Shown here piece after piece: positions 51,892 through 64,000 of a stretch of DNA of 64,000 bases; within the stretch, counting starts at the first letter, position 1; each line of letters opens with the position of its first letter. The notes below the pieces were generated by a model that was not told the DNA's origin, searched no databases, and saw nothing but the letters and a program-made list of their open reading frames with translations. Made by a program: the position numbers and the translations under genes. Source of the DNA: Uranotaenia lowii. Its lineage: Eukaryota; Arthropoda; Insecta; Diptera; Culicidae. The stretch lies in the NCBI RefSeq assembly GCF_029784155.1, contig NC_073691.1:51256490-51320489 (forward strand), read 5' to 3'.

Positions 51892-54324
51892 TACATAACA
51901 AGTTGATTTGTTGCACTGAATGACTCTTCCTTTTTCATTTTTGCGGATTTCCTTCCTGTAAAAAACGACACTTTTTAAGCAATTTTCAAGAATACTCATC
52001 TAATTTGGTAGCAAAGCAAGTGTTCAAAAAACCGATCTAATTTATTGAACCAAAGGGTAGAGGAAGAGTGTGGGGGCGAATTTCTACACAACGATTTGAA
52101 TAACTGTATTTAGAAATCCCCTTACGAAAAGAGTGGAAGTTCTTTACAAAATCAAAGTAAAATAAGACAGAACTGAAACCATGTTTGATGTGATTTGGAT
52201 CGTTTTTGAAATCCAAGCAAGATTATACAGAACCAAAACACCCCTTTCAATCAATGTAAAATACGACATAACTGAAAAAGTTTATTTATTTAAATAAGAC
52301 ACAAACAAGCTGTGGCCACACAAAATCGATATAGAATATGACGTGAATCGAATAATTTTCTGTTTTTTTTTGTCATCTGATTTGTTGCACAACTAATAAA
52401 TTCTGAAATAACGAGATGATTTGTTTCTCGCGAAGATACTTCTCACGATCTAAAATAAGGGGGAAGGAGGAGTTGAAGTATGTCACCAAAAACCTAATGT
52501 AATAATTTTTATCAGATTTGGTTCATGTACATATTTTGAGTTCAAAGAAATTCATAGTAAAAAATCTCAAAAATTTGTTCTCAAATTCGCATTTGACCCC
52601 AAAAACTTTGCTTTTAATTCAATTTGACTGTATGCACCATCACAGCATTTCTGACTTCAACTGAGCTTCTTTGAAAGATCGACTTCTTCGAAGAGCCATT
52701 GAACTCGAATATTTTTTTTTCGTATTTAAAGATCCTCAAAGTTGATTTGCTCAACAGCGTACACATTTTTGTTTTTGTGATCATGAACTAATGAGCCGAG
52801 CATTTCCTATTTTGACGTTGTAGGCTCGATTCCGCTTCAACAGTTCAATGAAGGGCTAAGCTCAGTCAGGCGTTTAAAGCAATGCCAAATTACAAGTGAA
52901 TACTAATTCGGGGTACTGTTGCAGCCACGATAAATTGCTTGATGCTACCGGTCTTGAGTGATGTTTTTTTCCCTCGAAACATGCTCCAAAACATGAACCG
53001 AACCTGAAAGTAAAACTTCATTACATATTTAGCGTAAGGTTGCCTCATCGAAGGCATCGAAGTCCCAATCTCTTTCCCACCAGCCTTTTTCCACCAAAAA
53101 AAAAAGTGACGTCTTTTGGTTTCTGGGGGGACTCATCAATTTGTTTGTCTCGACTACGCCTTTTTTGCAACGATTTTCATGTTGATGGTTGTGTTTTTTT
53201 TTCGACAAGCTACCTTTGCGTGACCCATCATCAGCGCCAGACTCGTAAAATGTATCTTGGCTCAACTTAAGGAAGAAAGTCGGTATGCGAATCGATCGTC
53301 GAACTGAGCTCGAGTCGCTTCTTCAAAACAAAAAAAAAACACCCTGAAGATGCCTGATGTTGCTCGTTTGGTTTTTTGGAATTTTTTACCATCCACTTTT
53401 TATCTCCTCAACGCGTCTTGCGTCTCGATGGGAAATCGACGATTTTCGGAAGAGTCTTTTTCTGTTATTTTTTTTTTTCTCATCTTCAGATTATTGCAAC
53501 TTTCAAGCCTCATTAGCTACCGCGCTAATTTGGCTTTATCGCTGCTGAAGATCGACCTAAGCTCCAACTTCAGCAGTTGCAAACACGCCCCGTGTTAAAC
53601 TGAGGAGCTATTAAAACGATCCCGGGATCCGATGCTGATTGATAGATAATTTGCTCTTTAGGAAAGTTTATCGAACAATTGGTTTTTTTAAATGATTTTT
53701 TTCTTAGTTCCCAGTTTCCCTTTTTTTAAATTTAAGAAAAATTGAAAGGAAACATCAACATTGAGCGTCCTAAATTATTAACCCTTTTCCGCCGGAACCG
53801 AACAGGATATTCGCATCAACAACCAGACTGGAGGCAACAACAAAAAAAAAGAGAGAGAAGGTAAACATCAACAAATCTGCGTTAATCTTTCACACGCACA
53901 ACAACCCTTTCCCCGGATCCTCGCAATCCTGCCGCACAAAATCCGGTCTTTGGCAGACGGAAAGTTTGAGAATGGAAACAAACAACACAGAAACGGAAGC
54001 CACCATCAGGCTTGCTTCCAAAAAACGACGGCGGCGCTCAACATCCGGGGTCCGGAATGAATTTTCAAAGCGTCGTCGTCGTCGTCGCACTCTTTTCGTC
54101 GTTGAAACCTAGCCCTTCATAGTCCTAGAGTTAGTTGCTCGATTACGTTTCCCCAATCCGAAGACCAGCAGATGTTCAAAACTTCTAGGCCCAGCAAATA
54201 TTTATGCCTTGCTTTGAAAAGATGAGCAAAAAAGAACGTACATTGGAGCTGTTGCTACTCAGGGTGCTGGAAATTTTCACTTGTTGTTCGGTCTTTCAGA
54301 CCGAAGCTGGTTAACGTTTTTACC
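51892..54324. other. Interval without recognised gene; GC-richer from 53.0 to 54.2 kb
   Basis: 53,040-53,620 and 53,890-54,140 are less AT-rich and contain a CGTCGT run (54,070-54,090). Open frames there lack ATG starts or supporting signals. A host exon or regulatory region is possible. Confidence 0.3.
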
Positions 54325-54563
54325 TGAAGACTCAGGGCCGTAGGAAGAACCGGGTCATGGGGGGTGTTTTGATGACATTTTTTTCCTATAACATTTTTGC
54401 ATGGACAATGCATACACAAGTGACAAATGTATGTATATGTCAGTACATATTATTCAAGTTAAAGTTATTTTGCATTAAAGGTTATTTATTTTTGAAAATA
54501 AGTCTGGAAGGAGATGCCAATTTTTTTTTCATGAAGCTTTAAAAAATAAAGTGACTTGTGATA

Positions 54564-54852
54564 TACAGTTGCGTTAAAAAAAGATTGAAATCGCGTGAAG
54601 CTGCGCACTCTTTTCCAAATTTGACAAGCTGCCTATCGGTTGATATGTTTTTCATACAAATATTCGTCCAAAAGATAATGAAAAGCTGCATTTTTTTGTC
54701 TTTGTAAATACTTCAAATTTTATATAGCGTTAGTTGGATAGTTGAACAAGATTGTTTAAAACTTTCATGAAAAAAATATCAACCGAGAGAGAAATGGCAG
54801 CATGTCAAAGTTGGAAGAGAGTGCGCAGCTTCACGCGATTTCATTCTTGATT
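54564..54852. mobile_element. Hairpin MITE with ~80-bp inverted repeats
   Basis: The segment gaaatcgcgtgaagctgcgc near 54,587 is repeated inverted at about 54,823-54,842. Pairing extends inward with gaps over roughly 80 bp on each side, through ggttgatat. The outermost bases (TACAGTTGCG at the left) are not matched well, so exact ends and duplication are unclear. It is non-coding. Confidence 0.65.
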
Positions 54853-55550
54853 CGGATAAATTTTTTAATGACTAGTGTGCCAAATGCATCGTTGAGAAAA
54901 GTCAGGAGTGGCATAATGATGTAGAAACAACTATCCTAATCGGAACAAAAAAAACTTGTATGCCACCTTACATTAGGAAGCTAATTCTTTTGAACCACTA
55001 GCATAACCATTTTCAGTATGGGTTAAAATGTATCAAATATTCAGCAATAAAAGTAAAAAATTAGGTTTACTGTTCAAATAAGGTTTATTTTCTACTCTTG
55101 TCAACTCGATAAAAATTAATGATTTTAATTAGAGCTTTTGATTTTGAAGAATCTGCAATATATGCCAATAATGTTGAAAAAAATTTCTAGGAGGATAAAA
55201 AACAAGTTCTAAAATTATCATTTATTATTTTATATTTCATAACTTTATTTCTGTGATTAAGGTTTTCAAAATTTAAATCAAGCTTTTTCAAAAACCATAC
55301 TCTTTGAAATAAATCCAGATCTTATTTTTTATAAGTGAATTCCACCAGGTTTGTGTTTCTAAACAGACTTTGATTGAATTTAAAAATTTTATTTTGAATC
55401 ATGAATCAAAATTATGAAAATAATGAAATTTAAACATTGTTATTTTTATACTTATTATAAAACTTAAATTTGAACTTAATCTGAATACAAACTTTGGATT
55501 TTAGTTCCAAGTTTGAATTCTGCATTTTAAACCCAAAATCAAAACCTTAA

Positions 55551-56236
55551 GGGGGGGGGGGGGGGGGGGGGGGTTGTAGGGTCTAACACTTTCAAAAAAT
55601 CGTTTTTTTTTATTTTTTTATTTTCTTATTGTAAAACATTTATCTCCTCCTATCTAATACTGCAAGAAAGCAAGAGCAGAAACTTCAAACGCGTTTTTCT
55701 CGAAAGCACATTTTTAAAGTCCCTGGACATCGTCATTTGAAAACTACTTATCCGATTCTTTTCAAATTTGGAACATATTTTCTACATATAAAATACCAGA
55801 CCCCAACGTTTTTCTTTTTTTGTTTTTTTTTACTTTGGGGAGATTTTACAGATAAAAAATGGCGGATTTTTTCGTGAAAAAACGTAGTTTTTACTTCAAA
55901 CAGCCACAAAAATTTCATAAAATTTTTTTAAGTTAAATAAAAACGTTGGGGTCGAGAAAAACATCTATTAAAAATATTTTGCTATGATTTTTTGACTTCA
56001 GATGATTCTGTGCTGAGATACAGTGTCCACCGCAAATCCTGTTTTTTAAAAGACATCCTCGAAAGTGCTTCGTCACCGGTTCATTTTTCAATATTTTTCT
56101 ACGAAAAAAATTACTTAATGTTCTTTTAACAATGCTTTGTATAATGCAAAAAATTTGAATACATTTGTTTGAACGATAGCTCTAGAAAAAAATCGTGAAA
56201 ATGGTGTTTTTTTACCCGTTAGACCCTACCTCCACC
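55551..56236. mobile_element. TTAA-flanked MITE (piggyBac-type), copy 2
   Basis: TTAA lies at 55,547-55,550 and 56,237-56,240. The ends carry the same tagggtctaac terminus as copy 1 at 11,073-11,801, but the left G run has grown to about 23 and the right end is altered (ctacctccacc). The interior is clearly the same sequence, with one deletion of about 60 bp just after gtaaaacattt. The inner terminal order and orientation agree with copy 1. Confidence 0.92.
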
Positions 56237-56549
56237 TTAATCCAAATTCCAGATAAGAAATCCTACGAATTTGAAAACCAAAAACGAAATTTGTATCAAA
56301 ACCCTTAACCAGAAATCTTTTGTTTGATTCTGAACTTATGATTTTCAATATGAATTTTGTTTCAATTATTTATTCGTAATCGAACTTGAAAATTTCAATA
56401 AAATTGTGAAGGATGAAATTGTTACACATTTTTTAATTCTGGACTTTCTTATGTTCCAACTTTGCAGGATTCTTAGCAGGGTTCTATACCAAAGATGATC
56501 CTACCTGAAAATCAAGAACAACGAACTGGATACTTACTAGATATTTTTC

Positions 56550-57065
56550 CAAAAGTATCCAGGCTGGCCAAATCCCGGCAATTTTATTCTAAAACCTTGC
56601 GAAATTAGCGCAAATTGATTCAAAATTTTCCCAAAAATCCGGCCAATATGCAAGCAAATTTCGGAATTATTCAATTAAAATTAAAAAACACATGGAAATT
56701 GTTTTTATTCAATCGAACCACATCAGCCAATTCAGAATCATGTTTGAAGTTTCCAAAAATTCTTCTATGTTTATTTTGACGAAATTTATTTAAAATATTT
56801 TATTTGGACGTGAGATACATAATTCTAATGACTCAATTGAAATTTTCGTTTGATTTGACAAATATAGGGAGAAAATCTGGTCAAAATCCAGACAATCTGA
56901 TAAGCTTAGTCTAACTTTTTTGGACTCAATCACTATCAACAAGTGAGATTGTTTTTGAAAAACTGCTGTTGAATTGTTGTTCTGGAATGAGATTTCGAGG
57001 TTTTGGAGTCGAGATTTTTGCGCTATTGTTACTCCTGAATTATTTCAGTTGTGCATCAAAGTTTT
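56550..57065 (+). repeat. Dispersed AT-rich repeat family, copy 2
   Basis: It shares ordered blocks with 620-1100, including ggaattattcaattaaaatt and ctggaatgagatttcgag. It lies within the hAT element at 54,333-57,175, so either the hAT element carries this family as its interior or it was inserted there. Confidence 0.5.
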
Positions 57066-57183
57066 ATTAGAAATTTTAAATTTTATGTCTAGCAAAAAAA
57101 AAATTCACTTTGTATTTTTGGACCTTTATGGGGGGGGTTTAACCCCCAAAACCCCCCCCCGTTCCTACGGCCATGTGAAGACT

Positions 57184-58267
57184 AGTGTACTTTTGAAAAG
57201 TTACTTCAAAGCTAGCATGGCGACCATGATAATGTTCGACCAAAGGTCTACTTTTTTTTTAACAAATCAAAGTTTTATTATTTTCGTAGACTAATTTAGC
57301 GGAAATATCAAAGACTTTCTTTTAAAAAAAGTCAGACTTGATATTCAACCTCAGTGTTTGAGGGAATCTGGGCTGGGGTGTCTTGAACAATTTTAACACA
57401 AAAAATTTGGTATCTCTGTAAATTCACCACATTATAAGGGAATCTCTAGTATTTGACGTACTTTTCCCGGAAAAAACTCAATCGGGGGTTTTAGAAAAAC
57501 CTTTTTTTTCATTTTGTGAGTTGGGCGGAGAAAGAACACATTTTTCAATTGATTTTTCACTGATATTGGAATTGAATTAATTTTTGTTTTTTTATCTAAA
57601 CCCTTTTGAGACTGATTTTGCATATAACGTCTTTAATCCGAAATTTGCCTTTTTTGATTTCACTCTGAGTTTGTATTATTAAGCCCATTTACATATGACT
57701 TTAGATGAACTTTCACGAAAAAAAAAACGCGACACGATTCAGTTGTTCTTAGTGCAGAAATAAATTCCAAATTTTTTAAATGATCATTGATCTTGAATTC
57801 AAAAAATTTCAAAACGAATTACATTTGTAGCGTGAATTTTCTTTTTGGACAATGAAATTTTTCAATTAGTGATTGTTGGAATTCTTAAAATCAAAATCCA
57901 AAATTTATTATTTTGCACTTCGAGGCTCTGATTGTTTTGTTTCTGGAAAAGCTCAATGTTCTTAAACAAAGTAAAAAATCAAAGTATCTTGAAAAATTAA
58001 AAAAAAATGTTATTGTTTTGACAACATGCAACGTTTAATAGTTTTTCATGATTGAACACTCACTCGTTTACATTTTGTTTCTTTAGTCCACAATTTTAGC
58101 TGAATGGCATGCAGAAATTCTCAAACTTAAATTTTTGCAATTCTTTTAAAATTTTGGAATAGTTTTCCAATTCATTAATAAATTTATTATATTAAAAATT
58201 AATTTATGTAAAATGAAAAAATCACTGAAAAATAATTAGATTGCTGCAAAGGATTTCATGTAGGAGG
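57184..58267. other. AT-rich interval, nothing recognised
   Basis: No gene, RNA or repeat of note was seen. Confidence 0.35.
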
Positions 58268-58656
58268 CTAGGTTGCCTAAATTACAGAAAAATCTATAAT
58301 TCCACAGAATTGTGAACAAACTTTCATCACAGCATCTGTGTCACAAAACACAGAATTTTGGAAATATTCACAGAGTTCACAGATGTTTAAATTTTTTTTA
58401 CGTATTTCTAAAATTCTAATCTTTAAAATCAACATTAAATTTGGATTTCTAACTTTGTATTGAAAAGTCATGATAAGTTTGTTATTGTTTATTAATTTTT
58501 CTCAAGGAAGATGTAAAACAGACACTATTTCTCATGGCTTTTTAATGAAATCAATTTTTATTTATCACAGAAAACCGTCACCGAATTTCTGGGTAAAATA
58601 AACGAAAATTAGATTGTTTTTTTCACAAAAACACAGAATTTTTTTCGGCAACCTTG
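58268..58656. mobile_element. hAT MITE, copy 2 of the CAAGGTTGCC family
   Basis: It starts CTAGGTTGCCTAAA (diverged) and ends tttttcggcaaccttg. The middle follows the copy at 40,795 closely in order: ccacagaattgtgaacaaac, cagaaaaccgtcaccgaatt. No flanking 8-bp match was found, in line with greater age. Confidence 0.75.
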
Positions 58657-59459
58657 GGTTTCTTCACAAAAAAATTGATAATTTTTTTCGAAATAATCTA
58701 TCATTTCGTAAAATCAAAATTTGATTATCCCTGTTTCAAAACTGGGAGATGTTCTGGTGCACCGAACTTTATAAAAATGCCTAGCTAGAGTAAGCTTGCC
58801 AGATTGCCAGATTCATAAAAAAGTACTGTACAAACTTTCAAATGTTCTTCTGTATTGAAGACAGTAATCAGTTTTGCCTTCAAAGAAGAATGTTACAATT
58901 TCACTATTAACTGGAGATAAAGAACACACCGATTGTGGTTTTGAACTTTTTTACAATGTTCCAGATTTTTCATGATTTTTTTCAGAATAATTTAATAATA
59001 ATTTAAGTCTACATAAAGTGTGACAAAATTCAAACATCACCTGAATTTAATCAAATTTGCTCCACAAATTGATGTTGATTCTTTGAAATGATTATGTCAT
59101 ATAAGTTTTGTTAGAGTTGGATGATTTATTGTTATAAAGGCACCCTCCATTTTTTGAAAAAGGGGGCTCCTATTTGAATATTGTTGAAATTGAAGAATTC
59201 AAAGCAGGTTTCAGTGGTGAAATAGAATTATCTTTTATGCACATTCCTCTGTGAAGTCCTTAAATAACTACTTATAACTTAAGCGATAGCTATTGATATA
59301 TATACTACACTAAAGTGATATCCTCACTTATTGATGTTCTCAATTGTGTGAGTTAGCCAATTCGAATATCTGGCAACACCGCTGTGTTATCACGGACCTA
59401 ACTTGAGTATTTCCGCTTTATCGTGTGATCATGTAAACATTTGTAACTTGTTTACCATC
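58657..59459. other. AT-rich interval
   Basis: No gene was recognised. A segment near 59,205-59,240 resembles 6,025-6,060 and probably marks another dispersed repeat. Confidence 0.35.
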
Positions 59460-59720
59460 AATATGGCTAACCCATACTAGGAAACAGTTGGTCTCGAGAC
59501 GGTCTCAATGTCTTCTTTTTTACTCGAGATACACTAAGATACTGAGACTCTCCCATGTTTCTAACAACAACAGATAACAAAGTTCGTCTCAAAACAAAAA
59601 TCGCAGTTCAAGTTACCTAGCGTGGACTAGGCTTAAGCTGCCATCAGCAATCAGCAGTCAACTGCATGGAATTAGTGGGAACCGGAACAAACAATAAAGA
59701 TAAAGATAAAGATACAAAAC
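59460..59720 (+). repeat. Possible LINE or SINE 3' end with (ATAAAG)n tail
   Basis: A less AT-rich stretch ends in caataaagataaagataaag, a short tandem tail typical of some non-LTR retroelements, at 59,692-59,718. No coding motif or internal promoter was seen, so the class is open. Confidence 0.3.
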
Positions 59721-59789
59721 AATTAAAATTTTTACAAAACTTGAACAAATTTCAGATAATTTTGAGAAAATTGTGTACATACACGGAGA

Positions 59790-60945
59790 AAAAAGTATAG
59801 TTTCATCAACAATATTCTGCATATATTCATATTGATTTTATATTGATCATTGAATCTTGACCAATTATATTTATTATATTGAACTATATTTGTATGGTTG
59901 GTTTTATACATTAAACTATAAATATGATTGATTCAAGCAAAAATACAATAAATTCTATATAACTATATATTGTGTAGATTAAACCAGTGCTATGGTTGAT
60001 TTAACTATAATTATGATTGAATCAAAGATGCTTCTATGATTGATTTTATACCTTCCATTATATATTTTCTGTTGTTATTTTAGTTTTTTCATGCATTAAT
60101 TTTTATTTTTATTTTGGTTTTATACATATTTTGCTTATTTGTTATCAGCTGAAACCACACAACAGATTACGGTAACAAAGAATAATATGATTTGGTTTTA
60201 TAGTTTTGGTATTGTCCAGCCATTTCTGCTTTCCGATGAAACGCTATTCGGTGCCACCCAACCGGGATGTCGAATGATTCCTCCAGCGGCATCGGTTCCT
60301 TATTTAGAACTTATATGCTGCCGCATTGGTAAACACCAGCTGCCTGCTGCTGAGACACTTACTATAATTATGTAAACACATGTAGTGTTGGGATGTGCGT
60401 GTATTTATTCAAGTATCACACAATCAATCATAAAAATATAGATGAATTGACAATATTTATAGTTTAATACCTAGAACCAATCATACATTTGAAGTTGAAT
60501 CTATCATGTTTACAGTTAAATTATAATTGACTCCAGTTGAATATATCATATTTATAGTTAGATGTTAGAGATCAACCAAAAATATACAGTTGTATCAATT
60601 ATATTTATAGTTGAATGCCTTAAGTTAATCAAACAATTGTATTTGAATTTATCATATTCACAGTTGAATCAATTATAGCATTACAATTGAATCTATCATA
60701 TTTATAGTTAGATGTGAAAGGTCAACCAGGAAAGTATAGTTGAATCTATAAAATTTATAGTTAATTGCATAAAATCAATCATACAATTGTAGTTGAATTT
60801 ATCATATTAACAATTGAATCAATTATACCATTACAGTTGAATCTATTACAAGCATAGTTGATTGCGTAAGATCAATCATCAGTTTGTAGTTGAGTCTATT
60901 ACGTTTATAGTTGGGTGCGACAAAATCAACTACGCTTTGACGATT
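59790..60945. mobile_element. Element with arrays of inverted subterminal repeats
   Basis: The right part (60,420-60,930) holds many units of agttgaatctatcatattta and gcataaaatcaatcatacaa about every 40-45 bp. The left part (59,800-60,060) holds the reverse-complement phrases (tatgattgattttatacc). A unique, less AT-rich centre lies between (60,150-60,390). Such opposed tandem arrays around a centre are a foldback-type architecture. The left end follows cacggagaaaaaagtatag. Exact ends and duplication were not resolved. Confidence 0.55.
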
Positions 60946-61429
60946 GGTATAACCAGCTGACATAATTAGAACAACAGTCGTAATGTGATTAAAAGTGTTT
61001 AAGTATTGAAAGATGCTCTCATGTTCTAAAGGAAAGCACCCATACAAAAATAATATAATAACTTTGATCAAAATTGGAACACAAACAAATGTTACCACGA
61101 TGCAACGAAAATTGCATTGGTGGAGAAGTTTTGATATACTCTAATGGTGTATTGTTTTAAAAAAGTCCTCCTTTTTTTGGATTTGGGGGGATTTCGAAAA
61201 AAAATGGCACACTTTCACATTTTGAGGTTTGAAGATAATTTAAACTGTTGCAAGACTTTAAATTTTTGTAAAAAAAGCTTTCATACAAAATTGACAAAAA
61301 TATGACACAACATAAACAATTTACAAATAATTGTCATTTAAAATTGAAACACCAAAGAGTTTGGACATGATGAGATGGTTTTGGATACTTTTAAGTTATC
61401 AAGGAGTAAACACTTTGAACATGTTTTTT

Positions 61430-61660
61430 TTTATGAAATACATCAGCAGATTTTAAATCAAATTTAAGGCTTCCAAAAACGCGTTCATATTTTTTTCATA
61501 AAACTTGTTCAAAAAAGATTTTGGACGCAAAAAAAGAAAAATTATAATGACTTAATCCTCTTTTTTGTTTTGGCAAATGAATAGAATAGAACCGGGCAAA
61601 ACCCGGGCATTTTTTAAGAAATTCGGGCAACCGGACCGGACTCCCAGCAAAAATTTTTGG
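61430..61660 (+). repeat. Dispersed AT-rich repeat family, copy 3 (partial)
   Basis: It shares catcagcagattttaaatca and the later ttttggcaaatgaatag block with 620-1100 and 56,550-57,065, and contains the same cgggcaa-type motif (aaccgggcaaaacccgggca). Confidence 0.4.
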
Positions 61661-64000
61661 TAGCTACATTTATGTGCTGTTTTGATATACGTTCTATATA
61701 TGTACATTATAGAATAATTGTATGAAAGTTAAAAAAAAACAACAAAAAACATTCAGAACGAATATTGAATATTTTTAACATTTTTTACCAGCTTTACGCA
61801 AATAAACTTTATATTACTAAACACAAAAAAGAAACTTGAGTGGTTTTTATTGTTAAAAAGCTGTAATACTTTTTTATGATAATATTTGATTGGAGATTAC
61901 ATTTTCAATTAATTTCTTTATTAATTTCTAAAAAATATATACCTTGTATAGTAATTTAAGTTCTAGGTCCAATGAAAGATTTAAATTCAGTACCAAAATA
62001 GGAACAGTAGGTTAAAAGATGGAAATTTTGACCATCTATTTTGTTAGCAAATCTTTCAATAAAGGCGAAATCAATGTTGAAAATTCTCATTGAAACTTGC
62101 AGATAAGATCATAAACTGAGTATAAATTTCCTGAAAGATATAAAACTCCGGTCCTTTTATGAGAAAAACATGATAATTGAAAAACCACCGCTGAAAGGGT
62201 CCTAAGTAGGGCAACTAACCTTACATACATAAATTTCCTTTCTTCTAAAGCGACAAAAACTACACTACAAATATTTTCCAGTTCTCTCATTGATTAGTAG
62301 GTATTAATCAATTCTCATCTGACTTTTAGCCAGTTGGATGCACTGCTGGTTGCAGAGAAAACATGACGATGATTTTCTCACTTGCAGCTCGCGCGGGAGC
62401 AAATCATTTCAGAACTTACAAACATGGCGGTCTTTCATTCATATCCGATATAAACTTACTTCAGACGACATTTTATACGATCATTACACTATGCAGTTGG
62501 ATTTGTGATTTGCAACACCATTGTAAACGATTTAAGTTTTCATTCCTGATACGATTTCATGTTTGCTGGGGTGTTGCCAGATACTTTATGGTTCTTTCTG
62601 TTAATTTTTTATTGATTATTTTAAAACTGCTTTCTAAATTGGTAAATTTTAGTCATGAATCCGGCTAAACATAATTTTTTCAAAACTTTCAAAACTAAGC
62701 TTTACTTTTGAAAAATTATATACCATAAAGGTTAAAAACGTGAAAATCTTTGCTTTTTTTTAAATTATATTTTAGGGTAACATTAGTTTAAAAAACAGTA
62801 TTTTGTCCAAACTACTACTTCAAATACGGTTGTTAAAGACTTGAGGCATATCGCATTGGATAGAGGAAAGTTATTTCTAAATGTAGCCAAATGACATTTT
62901 TTTCTTTTTTAAGGTCTTAAAAAAGTCACCATGGTGATTCTTTGAGTTCAAAAATTTGATTCTAAAAATGCTTAAATATTTTGAGTTTTTGTGCTTTACT
63001 CAATCCACTTTTAAATTGCTGAGTGTTACGGTCCTTACTTTTTTTTCTGTTGATGATGCAAACCAACCAAGTCTAAGGCACATATTTGTTTTTGCTCTTT
63101 TACCGAAACCGACAAATGATGATACATGCTTGGAAGAAAACATCATTCCCCATATAGAGAAAAATACTAAAGTACACAACGAGACGTTCGGCAGCCAAAC
63201 GTCAACAACATTATCGGTTTTCTTCAACCAAGCTCAGAAAAAAAATGCAAAAGAAAAACCCCCGGTAGCAGGGAAAAATTTTTCTTCAAGCACCAAAAGA
63301 GGTAGAAGACGAAGACGTCTGTGACGACAATGTTGGTCTCGAATTTCCATCCAATCGGAAGACCATCATCGAGGAGGGCCCAGCAGAAAGTAGATAAACA
63401 TGAATCCTTTCCCCAGCATAAGGACCTAAGGCTGGTTGATACGATTTAAGGATCTTTTTCTCGTCTTTTTCTCTTTTCATCTCTTATTGGGGTTTCTGAA
63501 GGTTGATATTGTGTTGTGATACAGTATCGGTACCGGAAAATATCTATCCATAATGATAACGGATTGATGTAAACAGATCAGTATGAATTCTTCATTTGTC
63601 TAATGGAAACTGATGGTACCGAGTAGGTCGACTAAATCTGGTCTTTCCTTTAAGCACATGGGTAGAGTTGAGATACGTTTGACCCTTGACTGAGTAAACA
63701 TTCTAACAAATTTTCTTACAATTGAAAAAAAATTCGATCGTTTTTGTCATCTTTAAAAAAAACCGTAAAAGTCATTTTTGGTTTTAATTTTATTTCGAAA
63801 CTGAAACTTTTTTATGCCGTTTTTGACATATATATACTGCCGTTCTACGCAAGAATGTCCCATGTGACTTTTGGGTCATTTTCACTTTTTTGCTGGAAAC
63901 GGTCTCTTTTAGTGTTAACTTTCGAATAAAAACACAAACAAGTATACTTTGTTCTGAACTTATACGAAATTTTCATCAAGGTGGTTGTCTCTATGTTGAT
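61661..64000. other. AT-rich end of window, no recognised gene
   Basis: An ATG frame of 101 codons at 62,363-62,668 and a frame ending in a basic RGRRRRRL at 63,324 have no family match and no clear gene signals. 63,300-63,440 is less AT-rich. Nothing is supported as a gene. Confidence 0.3.

Larger units (their letters stand above)
54333..57175. mobile_element. hAT element, 2.8 kb, perfect 8-bp duplication
   Basis: The ends CAGGGCCGTAGGAA and, inverted, CATGGCCGTAGGAA differ at one position. TGAAGACT stands directly outside both ends (54,325-54,332 and 57,176-57,183), a perfect hAT-size duplication. Near the ends are G/C homopolymer-rich stretches. It contains a hairpin MITE (54,564-54,852), the TTAA MITE copy 2 and a copy of the dispersed AT-rich repeat, so it has grown by nesting. 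No transposase frame remains. Confidence 0.9.

Noticed and set aside
53890..54090. Arg-rich minus-strand frame with a hydrophobic segment
   Set aside because: It starts at GTG within a CGTCGT run. Repeat-driven composition explains the Arg stretch.
62363..62668. 101-codon ATG frame
   Set aside because: No domain, no codon-usage signal, and it lies in AT-rich DNA without splice or promoter support.

Overview
The window is AT-rich eukaryotic DNA dominated by transposable elements, and no complete host protein-coding gene could be recognised. The mix points to an insect, most likely a mosquito: a DD37E-type mariner, a CR1 (T1/Q-like) LINE, R1-, RTE- and L1-like LINE pieces, tRNA-derived SINEs, TTAA and hAT MITEs, and foldback elements. 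Species cannot be fixed from sequence alone.

Layout. 1-13,052: a foldback family with tRNA-like modules (three copies), a decayed LINE RT, a broken DD37E transposon with exact TA duplications, two hAT-type elements, and a three-level nest in which a TTAA MITE sits in an RTE-like LINE that sits in a foldback element. 14.2-16.1 kb: a degenerate repeat carrying a GATTGAGACTTCC motif. 16.3-19.1 kb: a degenerate 21-bp minisatellite. 20.6-25.8 kb: a near-complete CR1-type LINE with an intact 1332-residue ORF2 (endonuclease plus reverse transcriptase), four in-frame 94-residue repeats at its N-terminus, and an ORF1 frameshifted at a C8 run. 26.8-32.0 kb: a 19-bp minisatellite interrupted twice, in the same orientation and at the same phase of the 19-bp unit, by 5'-truncated copies of one R1-clade LINE. 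32.3-36.8 kb: broken CR1, RTE and L1-like pieces, a near-perfect palindrome with two divergent tRNA-like cloverleaves, and a SINE split by the L1-like element.

37.0-39.2 kb is GC-richer and has a TCAGTT initiator, a DPE-like motif and good splice donors. It is the best candidate for a host promoter and non-coding first exon, with the AT-rich remainder as its possible first intron. 40.4-42.7 kb is a 7-bp satellite interrupted by an hAT MITE. 42.86 kb has an abutting acceptor/donor pair on the minus strand that resembles a recursive splice site. From 45 kb on there are SINEs, foldback elements and three more hAT-type elements, one bounded by a perfect 8-bp duplication.

The strongest candidate for something new is the R1-clade element at 27.2-31.5 kb, which appears to target a 19-bp minisatellite. 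R1 relatives are known for target specificity (28S rDNA, telomeric repeats, microsatellites), and here two truncated copies share breakpoint phase and orientation in a minisatellite.
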